From Aaosphaeria pasadenensis (lineage: Eukaryota > Ascomycota > Dothideomycetes > Pleosporales), in contig JAKLMB010000006.1 of assembly GCA_022813625.1 (NCBI GenBank), positions 1,240,001-1,304,000 of the forward strand: a DNA stretch of 64,000 bases, in the 5' to 3' direction. Every line of letters begins with the position of its first letter. The first letter of the stretch is position 1. The translations under genes and the position numbers were made by a program. This document shows positions 33,501 through 45,373 of this stretch, one piece after another. The notes beneath the pieces are model-generated. The model was not told the origin of the DNA, ran no database searches, and saw only the letters and a list, made by a program, of their open reading frames with translations.

Positions 33501-36413
33501 CAGTTGCACTCACAATTCGAGTGCGCAGTACTGGACTCTCTGCCACGGCGACGCGGAACGCATCTTTTAAGCGTGTTGCCGTCGCAATTGGGAGCTCTAG
33601 GGCACGCTGCGCTACGAAGCCTCCAGAGTTCTTAGTGGAAAGCGCGATGAGGCCTTCTTGTAAAGGTGTGCAGGGATAAATGTCATCGACTTGATCTTTG
33701 GAGATTCCACATGCCGATGCGACCTCAGCAATAGCATTTTCAACATTCCATCCCTTTGGCAGAAGCGAGAAGGCTGGGATATCATCAGTCTCGTCACTAG
33801 AGACAACCTGGGCCGTTTTGGCCATGCCCGCCAAAGTGGGATTCATCATGATGTTCGCCACATTGAGTCGAATGTTCTGCTTTCCAGCAGCAGAAACAAG
33901 CTTCATTGCTCGGATCGAGTCACCGCCCATGCTGAAGAAGTTGTCGTTTGCGCTGAACTCATCACTGCCACCGAGGATATCCACCCAAATGGCGCATATC
34001 GCGAGCTCCATTTCTGTTGTTGGTTTGACGTGATCAGTCATGGCAGCATTGAAGCGACGCAGACTTTGTCGGTCGATCATGGTACCAATCTCACGCAACT
34101 TCTTCCTATCCGTCTTCGAAGACACGAGAGCTGGCATTGTCCAAATAGGGATATAAGTAGCAGGTACCATGTACATTGGTAGATCCTGAGAGATCTTCTG
34201 CGTCATATCTTTCAACGCTGTCAAGAACTTTGTCGAGAAAGATCCGAAGATGCTGCCGTCCGGATACTCTCCGTCTGCGAAGCGCTTCTCGACGATGAAA
34301 GCGACAAGAACTGGCGTTCCCGTTCCGCCAGGCTTGATGACCTCGGCTGCAATCTGGGTATCGACAGGTAGATGTTTCTTCATGTTGTACTCGATCTCGG
34401 TGAGCTCGATGCGCTGGCCACGGAGCTTGACTTGCTGGTCTTGACGACCGATGAAGACCATTTCGCCATTGCCATCGGGATCGTAGCGAACCAGATCTCC
34501 TGTCTTGTACATTCGGCCCCTGCGGCCGGGGAAATGTGAACTTCCGGCGGTAAGGAACCCAGGATCTTCTATGAAAACCTCATTCGTCTTCTCGGGGTTA
34601 TCCAAGTAGCCCATTCCGACGATGGGACCCTCAATCAACAGTTCACCAACAGCGCCGATGGGCACAAGCTTATTGTGATCGCCCGGATCAGTCAACCAGC
34701 ACACACAGCCAGATGCTTTGCCGATCGTGATGTATGGATATTTGCCAGGATGGTTATTGTATGTGGCACCAACTGTGCATTCTGAAGGGCCGTATGCATT
34801 AACGACTCGACTGCACCGTTTGAGCCACTCGTTGACATCGCTCGATGCAACGCCTTCACCACCTACGGCTAGCGTATCGAGTTGATCAAGCACATCTGGT
34901 TCGAGGGTTCGAGCGACAGATGGTGTCAGGCCTACGAAATTGACTCGCAAGTCCCGCATGGCACCGTTGAGATCGTTCATGCGTCGCTCATCAGATGTTA
35001 TGCAGAGAGTTCCACCTTGAGATAGCGTGAAGAACATGGTATCGATGCTGACATCGAATGCGTAGCTGACAAAATCAAGTGATCGAGTGGTGCTCTTGTA
35101 ACCGATACCTGGAGGTCTCTCGATGGCTCCAGAGACGTATTGCCGGTGCGAGATCATGCAACCCTTTGGCTTTCCGGTGCTTCCAGATGTAAATTGAACA
35201 TACATAGGTACTGATGGGTCCACCAGAGGCAGTGAGGTTTTGGGTTGTTGCTCTGCGAAGGGGGAGTACACATGCGCAAATTTCGATTCGGACACAGGCA
35301 CTATCGTAGCATTGGCTGCTACCTGAGCAGCAAGCGATGCCTGTGCCTTTGAAGCGACGATGATTCGAGACTTGGTCTGCTCGATGATGGCGCTCAGCCG
35401 GCCCTGGGGCTGCACAGGGTCGAGTAGGACAAAAGTGTTCCCTGACTTCATGACCGCAAGGACGCAAACCATCGCCCATCGTGATTTCTCAATCAACACT
35501 GGGACGACGGACGGCTTATCGTCTAGCAGTAACAATGTTTGTGCCAATTCTGTTGAATATTGGTCTACTTGGCCGAACGTCAAAATGCCATCCCAAGCGT
35601 CAGCGGCGGGCTTGTCGGGATGTTTCTGAGCCTGCTCAGAGAAAATGTCGTGCATACATCTATCGATTGTAGGAGGGACTGGAGTATTCCAAGACCACAG
35701 CTCGTCCAGTTCAGTTTGGGTAGGGCTGTTAAAATTTGACAATGAGTACTGTCGATCTTGGAAAACAGTAGCGACAATGTCGGAAAGCATGTGGAGTTGA
35801 GTGACTGCTTGGTGCAGAGACATCTCTGGCACTCTCCATTGCGAAGTAGCATATATGGAAGTAGGCCGTAGTTGCACAGCAAAAGTCTGGAATCTCCACT
35901 ATCATTGCGATTTAGTCAAAATTTCAGATTCTAGAGGGAGACACGCATTACCTCGTCTGGTGTGCCATCCTTAAAAACAAGGATTGGATCTGAGCCTCGC
36001 TCACTAACGATGGTTTTTGATGTTACTCTCCGTACAGCTTGAAGAAGATCTTCTGCGGTGGATAAATCCTGCAGTTGTAATTGTTCTGCAGAAATGCATT
36101 GCAGTTCGGAGTTAGCAGCGTCTTTGAGGCCCCATGAGATGGCGCGGAATGCATCGCGCTGATATCTTTGCACAAGTATAATCCAGCTTGTGATGAGGGT
36201 CTCAAGAACATCCGATTGAGATGTGTTTTTCGGAATGCTTATTATTAATTCATTTTCTTCTTCTGTGCGCGTCCCACGGGCGGTGTATGCCGGTGTAGAT
36301 GCGGGAGAATCTGTGCCATTGCTCCAGTGCACACCGTTGCTCTTATGGCCGTTCACAACGGAAGTATGGTGGCCACCGCCACCATTAACTGGAACTTCCT
36401 TCGCCAAATGCAT
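30532..36413 (-). CDS. SidD/NPS6-type siderophore non-ribosomal peptide synthetase
   Basis: Two exons, 36413..35952 and 35898..30532 (53-nt intron); 1942 aa. ATG 36413 was chosen as the first in-frame Met of a compositionally normal N terminus. Domain order: a degenerate leader (about 1-235), adenylation (about 240-760; FTSGSTGKPKG at 390-400, AYGPSECT near 523), carrier T1 (GGDSI, Ser815), condensation C1 with intact MHHAIYDG (1012-1019), carrier T2 (LGADSI, Ser1383), a second carrier T3 (LGGNS, Ser1454), and a terminal C domain whose motif is altered to SHAQYDE (1664-1670). One A domain with iterative T/C domains is the layout of enzymes that join N5-acyl-N5-hydroxyornithine units into fusarinine- or coprogen-type siderophores. 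By-eye alignment of the A-domain pocket gives D-V-D-G-A-G-A-V-G, uncertain. It is probably cytosolic. Confidence 0.92.
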
Positions 36414-36921
36414 TCTATGATGGTCCCGAGGCAATGAAGAGAAAGGTACTAATAATGAAGGGGTATTATCATATGTAAAGGGTTGTGAAGACGGGACATA
36501 GGTTCGTGATTCCCTCCCGAAGTCCCACACCTTTATGTAAAACGATCCAAGCATACTATCTACGAAGAGAGAGGGCTCCACTGGAGGTGACCGGAGGTCA
36601 TACAGGGAACGCGTTACTTGCGCACAACTCGGCGCTCTAGGTTGGTTTTTTGCTGCCTCCCCGCGCGAGCAACGGGTCGACTCCCAAGTTGACAAAATTC
36701 CGCCACCTTCAGAGCCACTTGGGACTCGGCTGCAGGGGCCCGCCCAGAGGCATAGAGAAGACAACCGATCTCTTCGTCCAAGTATGTGTAAGTTGGAAGG
36801 CGTGCATGATGCCACCCCCGTTCCATGTGGAGGCCGCTGAGTAGAGAGGTTTTTGGTAAATTATTTCGCAACTCCGGCCGATGGTGGACGGGACCCACCG
36901 AGTGACGAGTCTAGTCGACGG

Positions 36922-36930
36922 ATCAGATAG
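36922..36930 (+). promoter_or_regulatory. SREA-like GATA site (variant ATCAGATAG)
   Basis: One base off the ATCWGATAA consensus of fungal iron-repressor GATA factors, within GGATCAGATAGCC, about 510 bases upstream of the NRPS start. Confidence 0.45.
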
Positions 36931-36959
36931 CCAATACAGAGAACCGAGCCTGTGGCTGG

Positions 36960-36968
36960 ATCTGATAA
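36960..36968 (+). promoter_or_regulatory. SREA-like GATA site ATCTGATAA
   Basis: Exact ATCWGATAA match about 550 bases upstream of the NRPS start. Confidence 0.6.
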
Positions 36969-37132
36969 GCCTGACAATGAGGGATGATCCCTGTTGGAGG
37001 AGGGCTCAATTTTTTGGCAATTTGCTTGGAAAGGGTTCGTCTACCGATGCAGGCAATCTGCCTCATGCAGGGTGATGTGATGTCGTCGTTGGTGAGAAGC
37101 GCTAGACCGGCACAGTTTGCCTTGAGCGGTTC

Positions 37133-37141
37133 ATCAGATAA
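37133..37141 (+). promoter_or_regulatory. SREA-like GATA site ATCAGATAA
   Basis: Exact ATCWGATAA match about 720 bases upstream of the NRPS start. Confidence 0.6.
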
Positions 37142-38024
37142 CGGCCGAGGTTCGGAGACGGGTCATAATGGAACCCTGAAGCCGCTACTGTGTAGGTAAT
37201 TCGACGACGTGCACGCCTCATAGTGTGTCGTTCTTGGGATGGTGTAGTAAGTGTACGGAGTACTGTGTAGACCTCAGACCGATCAACAGTGCCCTTCAGG
37301 CGTCGCGGTAAACAGTCCCAAGAGAAAGCCAGCAACCCCACGTACATACATACACACCAGCCTAGGCGCCCCATACATTAATGCGCCCACCATCTTCCAT
37401 TGAGATGGTGTCATAGTTTTACTCTATCATGGGCAGGGTGCCTTTTCATATACACATTCCATTTATTCTTAGGTGTCAGCGAGCCTCGCTTCAATACATC
37501 CTGTGCTGTTCAACGCCCTCATAGGTTGACATGCACGGTGAATATCTTCAAAATGAGGGGTCGCCGAACAATCATAGCTGGCAATGTAGAAGGGCACATC
37601 TGATACGCTAAATCGCTGATGTTATTGTCTAAGTAATAGCTCGAATAATTTTCCGACTTTGGCAATCCGCTTGACGATCACAGTGTTTCAACACACTCCG
37701 GCTGTGGTCTACGACATTGCTTTTGATCGGCCGGAGTCGCGCCGCTTGTAGTATCCCACAAAATGGCATCACCAGGCATGTGGTGGGCTTTTGGATTCTT
37801 ACTTGGTGAAAGTTGGCACAGTAGTATCATTGCAAGCGCTCATAACATTCTCGCATTGCGCGCTTAGCCTTGCCAAAGTGCAAGATTAATTCCTCACTCA
37901 GTTTTTTCATAATCCAATATGTGTATGAATGTTATGAAACGGGTATCTTGGATTAGTCTGATTATGTGAACCGGTTCTCATCCTATATTTAAACATAAAA
38001 GAAAAGAAACAACTATTCTTTACC

Positions 38025-41000
38025 TCAAGCCATCATTTGATGAAGTGCGTTCACTCGATAGCTTTCACATCGTTCCACTAGTTCTGAGTGGCGTCCCTGA
38101 TCAACAACACGCCCACCTTCGATCAGAAAGATGACATCTGCTTTGGCGATAGTACGCAGTCTATGTGCAATGGCGATGACAGTAATTCCTTGGCCTTTGA
38201 CGGCTCTTTCCAACCCCATCTCCAGGGCGTTTTCGCTTTCGGCGTCGAGGGCGCTTGTGCTCTCATCAAGCAAGAGAAGATTGGGCTTGCGAATGAGTGC
38301 ACGGGCAATAGAAAGACGTTGTCGCTGGCCACCTGATAGTTGAGAGCCATTGGCGCCGACGTCGGTGTCATACCCTTTGGGAAGTCCAATGATGACGTCG
38401 TGAATATTGGCGAGTTTGCACGCTTCCTCAAGCTCAGTGTCTGTGGGCGTATGGCCAGGTCGTGCACCTAGCGTCAGGTTGAATCGAACAGTTCCTTGGA
38501 ACATAACGTTCTCCTGTGGTACGTAGGCAATATCATCTCGGAAAGCAGCGCTGTTATGGCGCGAGATATCAAACCCGTTTATGGAGACAACACCAGATGT
38601 TGGCTCATAGAAGCGTTCGAGCAAAGCCAGGACTGTGCTCTTGCCAGCACCAGATGGGCCAGCGAGCGCACAGAATTGACCAGGTCGGATGCTAAGCGAA
38701 AGCGAGTCTAGAACTGGGATGTTAGGACGAGCGGGATATGAGAATGAGACGTCGCGGAATGCGACAGTAGCACCACCCTGGCGGGATGGAATAGATGGAC
38801 TTTCAGCGACCGACTCGATGTCCCCCTTTTCGTGCATATCATCATCAAAAGACTTGGAGCTACTGTCACCTGAGTTTGCGGAGGGAACTTTCGACTTCGG
38901 CTTTGATCCGAGTTCAATCAAACCGAAGATTCGCGACATCGCGCCTCGCGCTTTGGAGATCTCGGGGGCAAGTACGAAAAATTGACCCCAAAGTTGTGCT
39001 GACACCATGAGCGATACCACAATCGTAAAGAAATCCGATGGGCTGTAGCGGCCTTCGATGATGTTCTTGGAGCCCCACCAATAAGAGAAAGCGTATATGG
39101 CAGCGGGCATAGCGTTACAAATGGAAAGCCAGAGAGTGGTGTTAAAGCTCTGGCGAACCATTTCCTGCCGAGGTGCTTTGAGTGATCGACGGTATGTCAG
39201 CAAGATCTCCTCTTCAAGTGATAACGCGGCAACGGTCCGGATATTTGTAAGAGCCTCAACAGTGATACCGATAGAGCTGGAGAATGCTCCAGCATGCTTC
39301 ACTGCAAATTTGGCAACTCCACGCCACTGCATATAACCAGCGCCCAAGGACAATGGCACGAGCGTGAGGCAGACGATGGCAATTCTCCAGGCCAGAACGT
39401 GTGTTAACACGATGACGGAAAGGAAATTGATCACAACCGAGAAAACAGTTCCCACAATGGAGCCACTGAATCCGGCTAAGGAATTGCCGTCGTTAGTTAT
39501 GTAAGTCAAAAGTTTATTCGGACTCCGGCCTTCGGATTCGTGCCACTCGAGTGGCTGTTGAAATAATGAGCGAAACGACAGTATGCGAATTTTATAGATT
39601 AGGCGCTCCGAAACGATGCCAAATGCTTGCCAACTGCCAAAATTGGCAAGAAACTCAACACATGCAAGCATGAAGTACATTCCAGATAGGAGTAGGCCGC
39701 GGGAGCGAATGTAGTCAGGTTCGTTACACGGCGAAAAGCTTCCAATGGTATCTCCAAATATCAAACCTGCGGCAGTGAATGTGAGACCGACAAGAAGAGA
39801 GCAAAACAATGCACCAGTTAGAAGCAGGGGATATGGTCGTAGGAAAGGAAGAATTGCTCTCTTGACAGATGTCGCCGCAAGCTCGGCACTGGCCTCCTTG
39901 GGCTCGGTGCTCTTCTCTTTGGTCTTGTCTTTGAGGGCATGAGTGGCGTCTGGGTCGTTTGATGTCTTTCCTTTTTCTGTGATTTCATCATCACTATCAA
40001 CAGCACTTCTACTTGTAGAGGATGCGGCATCATCGCCAGCCGGCTTGACCGACTGCAGGCGAACCATTTCAGCATAGGAACCATTTTCGATGCTCATCAA
40101 TTCTTCATGAGTTCCTTCTTCAATGATGGATCCCTGACGCATAACAATGATTTTGCTAGCAGCTTTGATTGTCGACAGCCGATGCGCAATAGAAATAACA
40201 GTTCGTCCTTTTGCTGCTCTGTCGATCGCAGCTTGAATGCGCTGCTCGCTAGCCGAATCCAGTGCAGCTGTCGCTTCATCAAGAACCAGGATCCTGGGGT
40301 TTCGAACAAGGGCGCGAGCAAGTGCAATCCTTTGTTTTTGGCCACCACTAATAAGACTTCCGCTTGATCCAACCGGAGTAGCGAACCCGTGCTCTAAACG
40401 ACCGACGAAATTCGAGACATCTGCGAGCTCGGCTGCTGTTTGCACAAGTCTGATGATCTCTGCTACTTCTGGACTGGCGGATTCTGCGAGCTTGAATAAG
40501 TCCTGACCATCTCGGACGGTTTTCGCGAGGGTAGCCAAAGCGTCGCCAAGCAGAGTCTTTTCAAGATGTACATGAGCAGGAGAGTTGACAAGGCCAAGGG
40601 CGATGTTTTCCAGAATCGAGCGATCAAGAAGTGATGGTTCTTGAGGCACAAGACTGATGAAGCCTCTTAGGCTTTTGACATTGAGGCTCTTGAGATCTTT
40701 GCCATCTAACGAGATAGATCCTTCAAGGGGATCGTAAAATCGAGTGATCAGACTGGCAATTGTAGATTTTCCACTTCCAGACAAGCCAACCAAGGCTGTA
40801 AGTTTCTGTGCTTCGCATTGCAGAGAGACGTTGTTCAGAACTTGGTGCTCTGGTCTTGCGGGGTATGCAAACGAAACATTGCGGAGCTCCACGCTGCCTT
40901 CTACATCTGTGGGCTTGTCACCACTTTCAGATGTTCCATCGATTGTTGGCAGGTGCTCGATCTCTTGCTTAAGGCGTTTAAATGTTCCCACTCCTGCGCC

Positions 41001-42037
41001 GAAAAGTGGCAGAAATGGAGCAATATGTCCAAGATTGGAAGCCCCTGTAAAGATTTAGCATTGATGCATGTCGCAAATGACAACCGTCTCATATACTAAC
41101 CATCGACTAAGATGAAGATGACCGTGAAGATTTTCCCTACAGTTGTGCCGTTGCTGTTGGATTCAAGGGATTGGGCAATCCTGATACTACCCTGCCAATA
41201 TGCAAGTGCCTGCGCCGAAAGGGCAATGAACCATATCATGCCTGCTTGCGTCGCTGCGACCGTAGCCTTTTTTAATCCGTCTCGTTTCGCATTTGTCAAC
41301 CGTTCTCCGAAACTTTGCTCTAGCCTTGGTTGAGCACCCAGAGCATGAACCAAACCGACATTGTTAAGCGCCTCGGAAACAATAGCACCAGCAGACGCGA
41401 AGTGATTCGACACCCGTATGGTATACTTCTGCGTGAAGTGGCCGGTTGCCAGGTTCATGATGACAAAGGCCGGAATGAGGGCAATCAGCATACCGGCGAG
41501 CTTGGGTTGTAGGATGAATGCGATGATGTAGGCCGTGATGCCGAAGGAGATACAATTCAAAAAAATCCCCACCTTCTCGCAGGTGGCGGTCTGAATTGCT
41601 TGAATGTCACCATTGAGGCGTGAGGAAACTTCTCCAGCGGGTAGTTTGTCGAAGTAGGCGATATCTTGTTTGAGAAGGGACCGAACGTAGCGCTCACGGA
41701 TGCGCTGGGAGAGACGCTGAGAACTGAGATTCCAACAGGCGATGTGTATGAAGATCAGGAAGAAACGGCCTATGGCTAGATATAAGAGAGTCAAGACCTT
41801 TTTGTTTATAGCAGATTGAGACTCTGTAGCAGGCGTCGAAGTATCACAGGCAGCTTGATTGATATCGTCGACGAGCTGACCGAAAATAATACCTGTGACA
41901 GGGACCGGTACTCCAGCGCCGATGGCAGCAAAGAAGGCAACAACAACCATCAACTTGTCGAGCCATGTTGGGTCTGCGTAGAATAGCAGCGAGACGAAGC
42001 CAAATAGAGGCTTGAGAGAGGGAGCTTTGAGCTCCAT
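38025..42037 (-). CDS. Full-length ABCB (MDR-type) exporter of the siderophore cluster
   Basis: Two exons, 42037..41101 and 41044..38025 (56-nt intron); 1318 aa from ATG MELKAPSLKPLFG. Architecture TMD1-NBD1-TMD2-NBD2. NBD1: Walker A GLSGSGKST (about 399-407), signature LISGGQKQR (about 543-551), Walker B ILVLDEA. NBD2: GPSGAGKST, QLSGGQRQR, LLLLDES. NBD1 has an enlarged segment between the Q-loop and signature (about 95 residues compared with about 65 in NBD2). A long charged linker (SKTSNDPDATHALKDKT-like, Lys/Glu-rich) separates the halves. ABC transporters of this type sit next to sidD/NPS6 genes in other ascomycetes, so export of siderophore or its intermediates is likely; general drug export is the alternative. 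Confidence 0.88.
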
Positions 42038-43213
42038 GGCGCTGCGAGTAACGACAGAATATGATGGACGCAGCAAGCGAGACCTTGAAGGATCTCAAAT
42101 CGAATTCGAACACTCCCAGAAGAACTTGTATGGCCGAAAATCGCTGGGAGCAGAGGTTGTGGTAGCGACTTGAATAATTGAGCAAGCAAGGCCGGGCCGG
42201 AACAAAATGGGCCCCGACGACATGGGGATGTCAATGTACGCACGACATGATTGCACAGCTACGCGTGCTACGTAACTTGTACGGAGGCGTGCCTCTCGGA
42301 GAAGGAAAGCTTAGGGACAGGGGCAAAAGGAAGAATACGACTATGGGATGAGAGTGGGGCCAGGAGCGAAGGGTACGCCTATGAGGCCCGAGATGAGCGC
42401 CATATTGGAAGCATTCTCATAGTGTACGACACGTATGTAGCTAGTGAGAGGCATCAGACAAAAGGGCTACATAGACGGACAGAGAGATGGGCAGAGAGGG
42501 GGAAAGTCTAAGCTGGCGATCAGTGGTGGAGCCGAGGGGGCGGCAAGACAGAGAGTGGTCCTGTATGTACAGTACAGCAGTACACCGCACGACGAAGAAA
42601 AAAGTCCACTTGAGGCTTGAGTAGGTGTCATAGCAAAATGGTTTAGACAGGGATGCGGAGATTGTTGCAGGCTGGTCGATGGTGTGAGTGTGAGGTGGGA
42701 CAATGATGGGATGGGAGGACGGGAGGTTGAGGGTCATGGATGTGGGATAATGTTCAGGGATGGCACGGACACGGTGAACGTCAATGGCGCTAAGTCAAAG
42801 ATCAAGGGTAAGGATCAGATTATTAGTGGCTCAATCGGGTTTAGACTCGATCAGATAAAAAAAATTCTACATTGAAGCAATCATAGTAAATCACATGTTG
42901 GAAATATCTCCGTCCACCGGTCCCCTTCCATCAGAACATACACCATACATCACCCTCACCAACACAGACGGTGGAGATCGGCACGGGTCCCTTCTTGACT
43001 GGTATCCACAATCTACCCGCCTCAATGCAGACCTATTCGCTGTCACTGCACCTGACTCCCTCGGCCATGGTCACAATGTAGACTTTCCTTCTCTTGCTAC
43101 AGCGCAGTTCGTACTGACCTGGTACGAGTAGTATTTCGTGCTCCAACAGGTAGCTTTGTGAACTAGCACCCTACACTGCATTGTACCTGTACAATTTGGC
43201 CTGTTTATATCAC
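42038..43213. other. Upstream region of the ABC transporter
   Basis: About 1.2 kb, holding the transporter promoter and the 3' end of the SidA-like gene. Short frames only. One SREA-like site is listed separately. Confidence 0.5.
42851..42859 (+). promoter_or_regulatory. SREA-like GATA site ATCAGATAA
   Basis: Exact ATCWGATAA match about 810 bases upstream of the ABC transporter start. Confidence 0.55.
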
Positions 43214-44500
43214 TCATATGCGAGCGCTGACAACCATTGCCCTATCCCCTTCTCGACGCGCGGTATCGCTATTGGCACTGGCGGCAACCACTCTCGCGAT
43301 CTCTCCCGTGCGAATGGCGATGTCCTTTGCTAGCGTTCGACCTTCGTCCGAGTGTGCGTTGAGCATCCACATCCGGCAATCATCGGCCACAGTCCCACGC
43401 TTGAACTGTACCTCCTCGAGGCTCTCGCTCTTCTGTCGACAGCCCAGCACCAGTGCATCTACCTGGTCAAAGAGACCATCCGTCGCCAGTTGTGTCTCGG
43501 TAGGAGTCTCTGCAATGACGACGCCTGCCTGTGCTATTGCCTCTGCAGTGTTGCTCTCATCTCTTGACAACACGATCCGCAGCGCGTACTGTCCCTTGCT
43601 AGCAACCTGCTTCTCATACGCACGATCATAGACCTTGTGTAACAACTCTGAGGTATCTGACAGAGCAGGTTGTTCTTCGCACGATGGTTTTACCCACAGA
43701 GAGCACAGGCGTGGTGGTGGTGGGGTAGTCTCTTTGCTCAAAACCTGTAGCGGGACAAGCGATTCGTTCTCTGTGACTACCGTTATGTTTCCCAAGTTCG
43801 AACAGGTGAGGAGGTCGTCAATAATTTCGGCCGTCTTAGAGCCAGAGCCCACGACAGCAACATCAAGTCGTGGCTCGCGAGGTCCACGTAGCGCATTCCG
43901 ACCACCAAGGTATTCGTCGTAGGAGACGACATGACGCCGGCCAGCCTCCATGTTGAGATTGATTAGCGATCGTGCTTTCTGATCTCTTGATGCAGGTGCA
44001 GGGAAGGCAAAGTTCTTCGTGCGGAGGGTCTGCGTGCCGCCAGTAGCATCCTGCACCACAACCTGCCAGCTCTTGACCACGCCGTTCCTTCGTTCAGGAA
44101 TCACGCTCGTGACCTTGTGTCCATATTTGACCTGCTCTGAGAATGAGTCTGCACACCATCTCAGGTAGTCTTCGAATTCAATTCTCAAGGGCTCCATGCG
44201 ATCAGAGTTGGCGAAAGAGATGAGTCGGTCCTTGGCAAGTAGGTAGCTGGTGTACGTAAATGCCGATCGTGGATTTCTTGTTGTTGCGAGATCATAGATG
44301 AATGCATTTTCCATTCGCGACCGAAGAAGATGTGCGGAGGCTTTCCATGAGAACGAAGGCTTCTGCTCAAGAAAGATAACATTTGAGGGCCTTGGAGACT
44401 CGAAGTTTGCAATAGCGGTGGCTATCTGAGCTGGGCCAAAGCCGACGCAGATCAAATCGTAAGTAGCATCTTGTGCCACATAAAGATCTTTGGAATTCAT
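43214..44500 (-). CDS. Divergent SidA-like N-hydroxylating flavin monooxygenase
   Basis: Single exon, 428 aa, shorter than typical SidA (about 500). The FAD motif GFGPAQIATAIA (about 21-32), the block RSRMENAFIYDLATTRNPRSAF and EFEDYLRWCADSF, and the NADPH motif VVGSGSKTAEI place it in the L-ornithine N5-monooxygenase family (first step of hydroxamate siderophore synthesis). It is very divergent: the family's usual FIKDLAT reads FIYDLAT, the usual ATGY reads LGCRQ, and the family's C-terminal HGLSDSLLS reads DEGRTLAKDI. From memory of the Aspergillus SidA structure these include ornithine-contacting residues (Lys107, Ser469). The frame is intact, so it is kept by selection or newly altered. 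It may use another amine, need a partner, or be inactive; a normal sidA may exist elsewhere. It is divergent to the SidF-like gene. Confidence 0.8.
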   Translation of the reverse strand: MNSKDLYVAQDATYDLICVGFGPAQIATAIANFESPRPSNVIFLEQKPSFSWKASAHLLRSRMENAFIYDLATTRNPRSAFTYTSYLLAKDRLISFANSDRMEPLRIEFEDYLRWCADSFSEQVKYGHKVTSVIPERRNGVVKSWQVVVQDATGGTQTLRTKNFAFPAPASRDQKARSLINLNMEAGRRHVVSYDEYLGGRNALRGPREPRLDVAVVGSGSKTAEIIDDLLTCSNLGNITVVTENESLVPLQVLSKETTPPPPRLCSLWVKPSCEEQPALSDTSELLHKVYDRAYEKQVASKGQYALRIVLSRDESNTAEAIAQAGVVIAETPTETQLATDGLFDQVDALVLGCRQKSESLEEVQFKRGTVADDCRMWMLNAHSDEGRTLAKDIAIRTGEIARVVAASANSDTARREGDRAMVVSARI

Positions 44501-45373
44501 TGTTGAAATGTATGATGGTGGGAGGGCTTGCAGTTGATAGTAGCTTTCTCAGTCCGGCTTTGAGAGGTTATCGCCCAGATATCAAGTATGATGTGGTATC
44601 AGGCTTTACAATCTCTCAGGTGATTCGGAATTTAGGCAAAGGCGTCCAGTGGGCCTGGCTTGACGACAACTAAATCAATTCTAGCCAGGACGGGCTGCAT
44701 GCCCTTCGTTGCAGCCACCAGAAAACATCATACTAGGTACGTCAGCGAGAAGCCACCGAAACGAAGACCCATGCATGCCCAGAGAGCGGCCGAGGTGTTG
44801 GAATTGGTTGCTTCCGTGCAGACAATGACCATGCAAGCGGCTTGCATATCCGTGTGAGTTCGTTGTGAAGACGGTTTTTGACTACTTCGGAGCCAACGTA
44901 ATTTAAAACCTGACTAGCAAAGTCAGCGTAATGTGACTTACATGGGTCCCTAGCAAACCAGTGGAAGCCATGAGACGGCTGGGAAATCTGCACACTAAGG
45001 AATTAATCCCGTTCATTGAAAAGATCTGATTAGATTTTCTTTTCTTGGGAGGGTCTGACTACTCGTTCCTCGAAGACGTGTCATAAGACGCCATTCTACC
45101 TCCACTTGTTTCATTGGTCATACTCACCAAGAAGTGGACTGCTGCAGATTTAAGTCGCCAGAGACGTGAACAGGCTTGGATCAAGCCGACCTCGGTAGTT
45201 GGAGCTCACGTCACGGCTTGCTGGTAAGTAGGTATATGCGATTCGGTTTGCAATTGTTTCGTCTTGAGTTTGACTATCTATCTTTCATTGCTGCTCTTAA
45301 TTCGCGGTCATACATACAGGCGACTTGCTGCCTACATTCAATCCCTCGTTGTCGCCGCCTTCCCCTAAAGCCA
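44501..45373. other. Shared divergent promoter of SidA-like and SidF-like genes
   Basis: About 870 bases. Unlike the other cluster promoters I found no ATCWGATAA site here, only single GATA cores such as TTATCG. No gene seen. Confidence 0.5.

Larger units (their letters stand above)
36414..38024. other. NRPS upstream region with GATA sites
   Basis: About 1.6 kb between the NRPS start and the ABC transporter stop. No gene is supported; long frames near 36.6-36.9 kb are in DNA upstream of the chosen NRPS start. Three SREA-like sites are listed separately. Confidence 0.55.

Noticed and set aside
36414..36815. N-terminal extension of the NRPS frame to 36815
   Set aside because: Composition is unlike the rest of the protein and it would run toward the GATA-site promoter; the Met at 36413 starts a more typical leader.
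42038..42076. Thirteen-residue extension of the ABC transporter
   Set aside because: It would start at a TTG codon; the first ATG in frame is at 42037.
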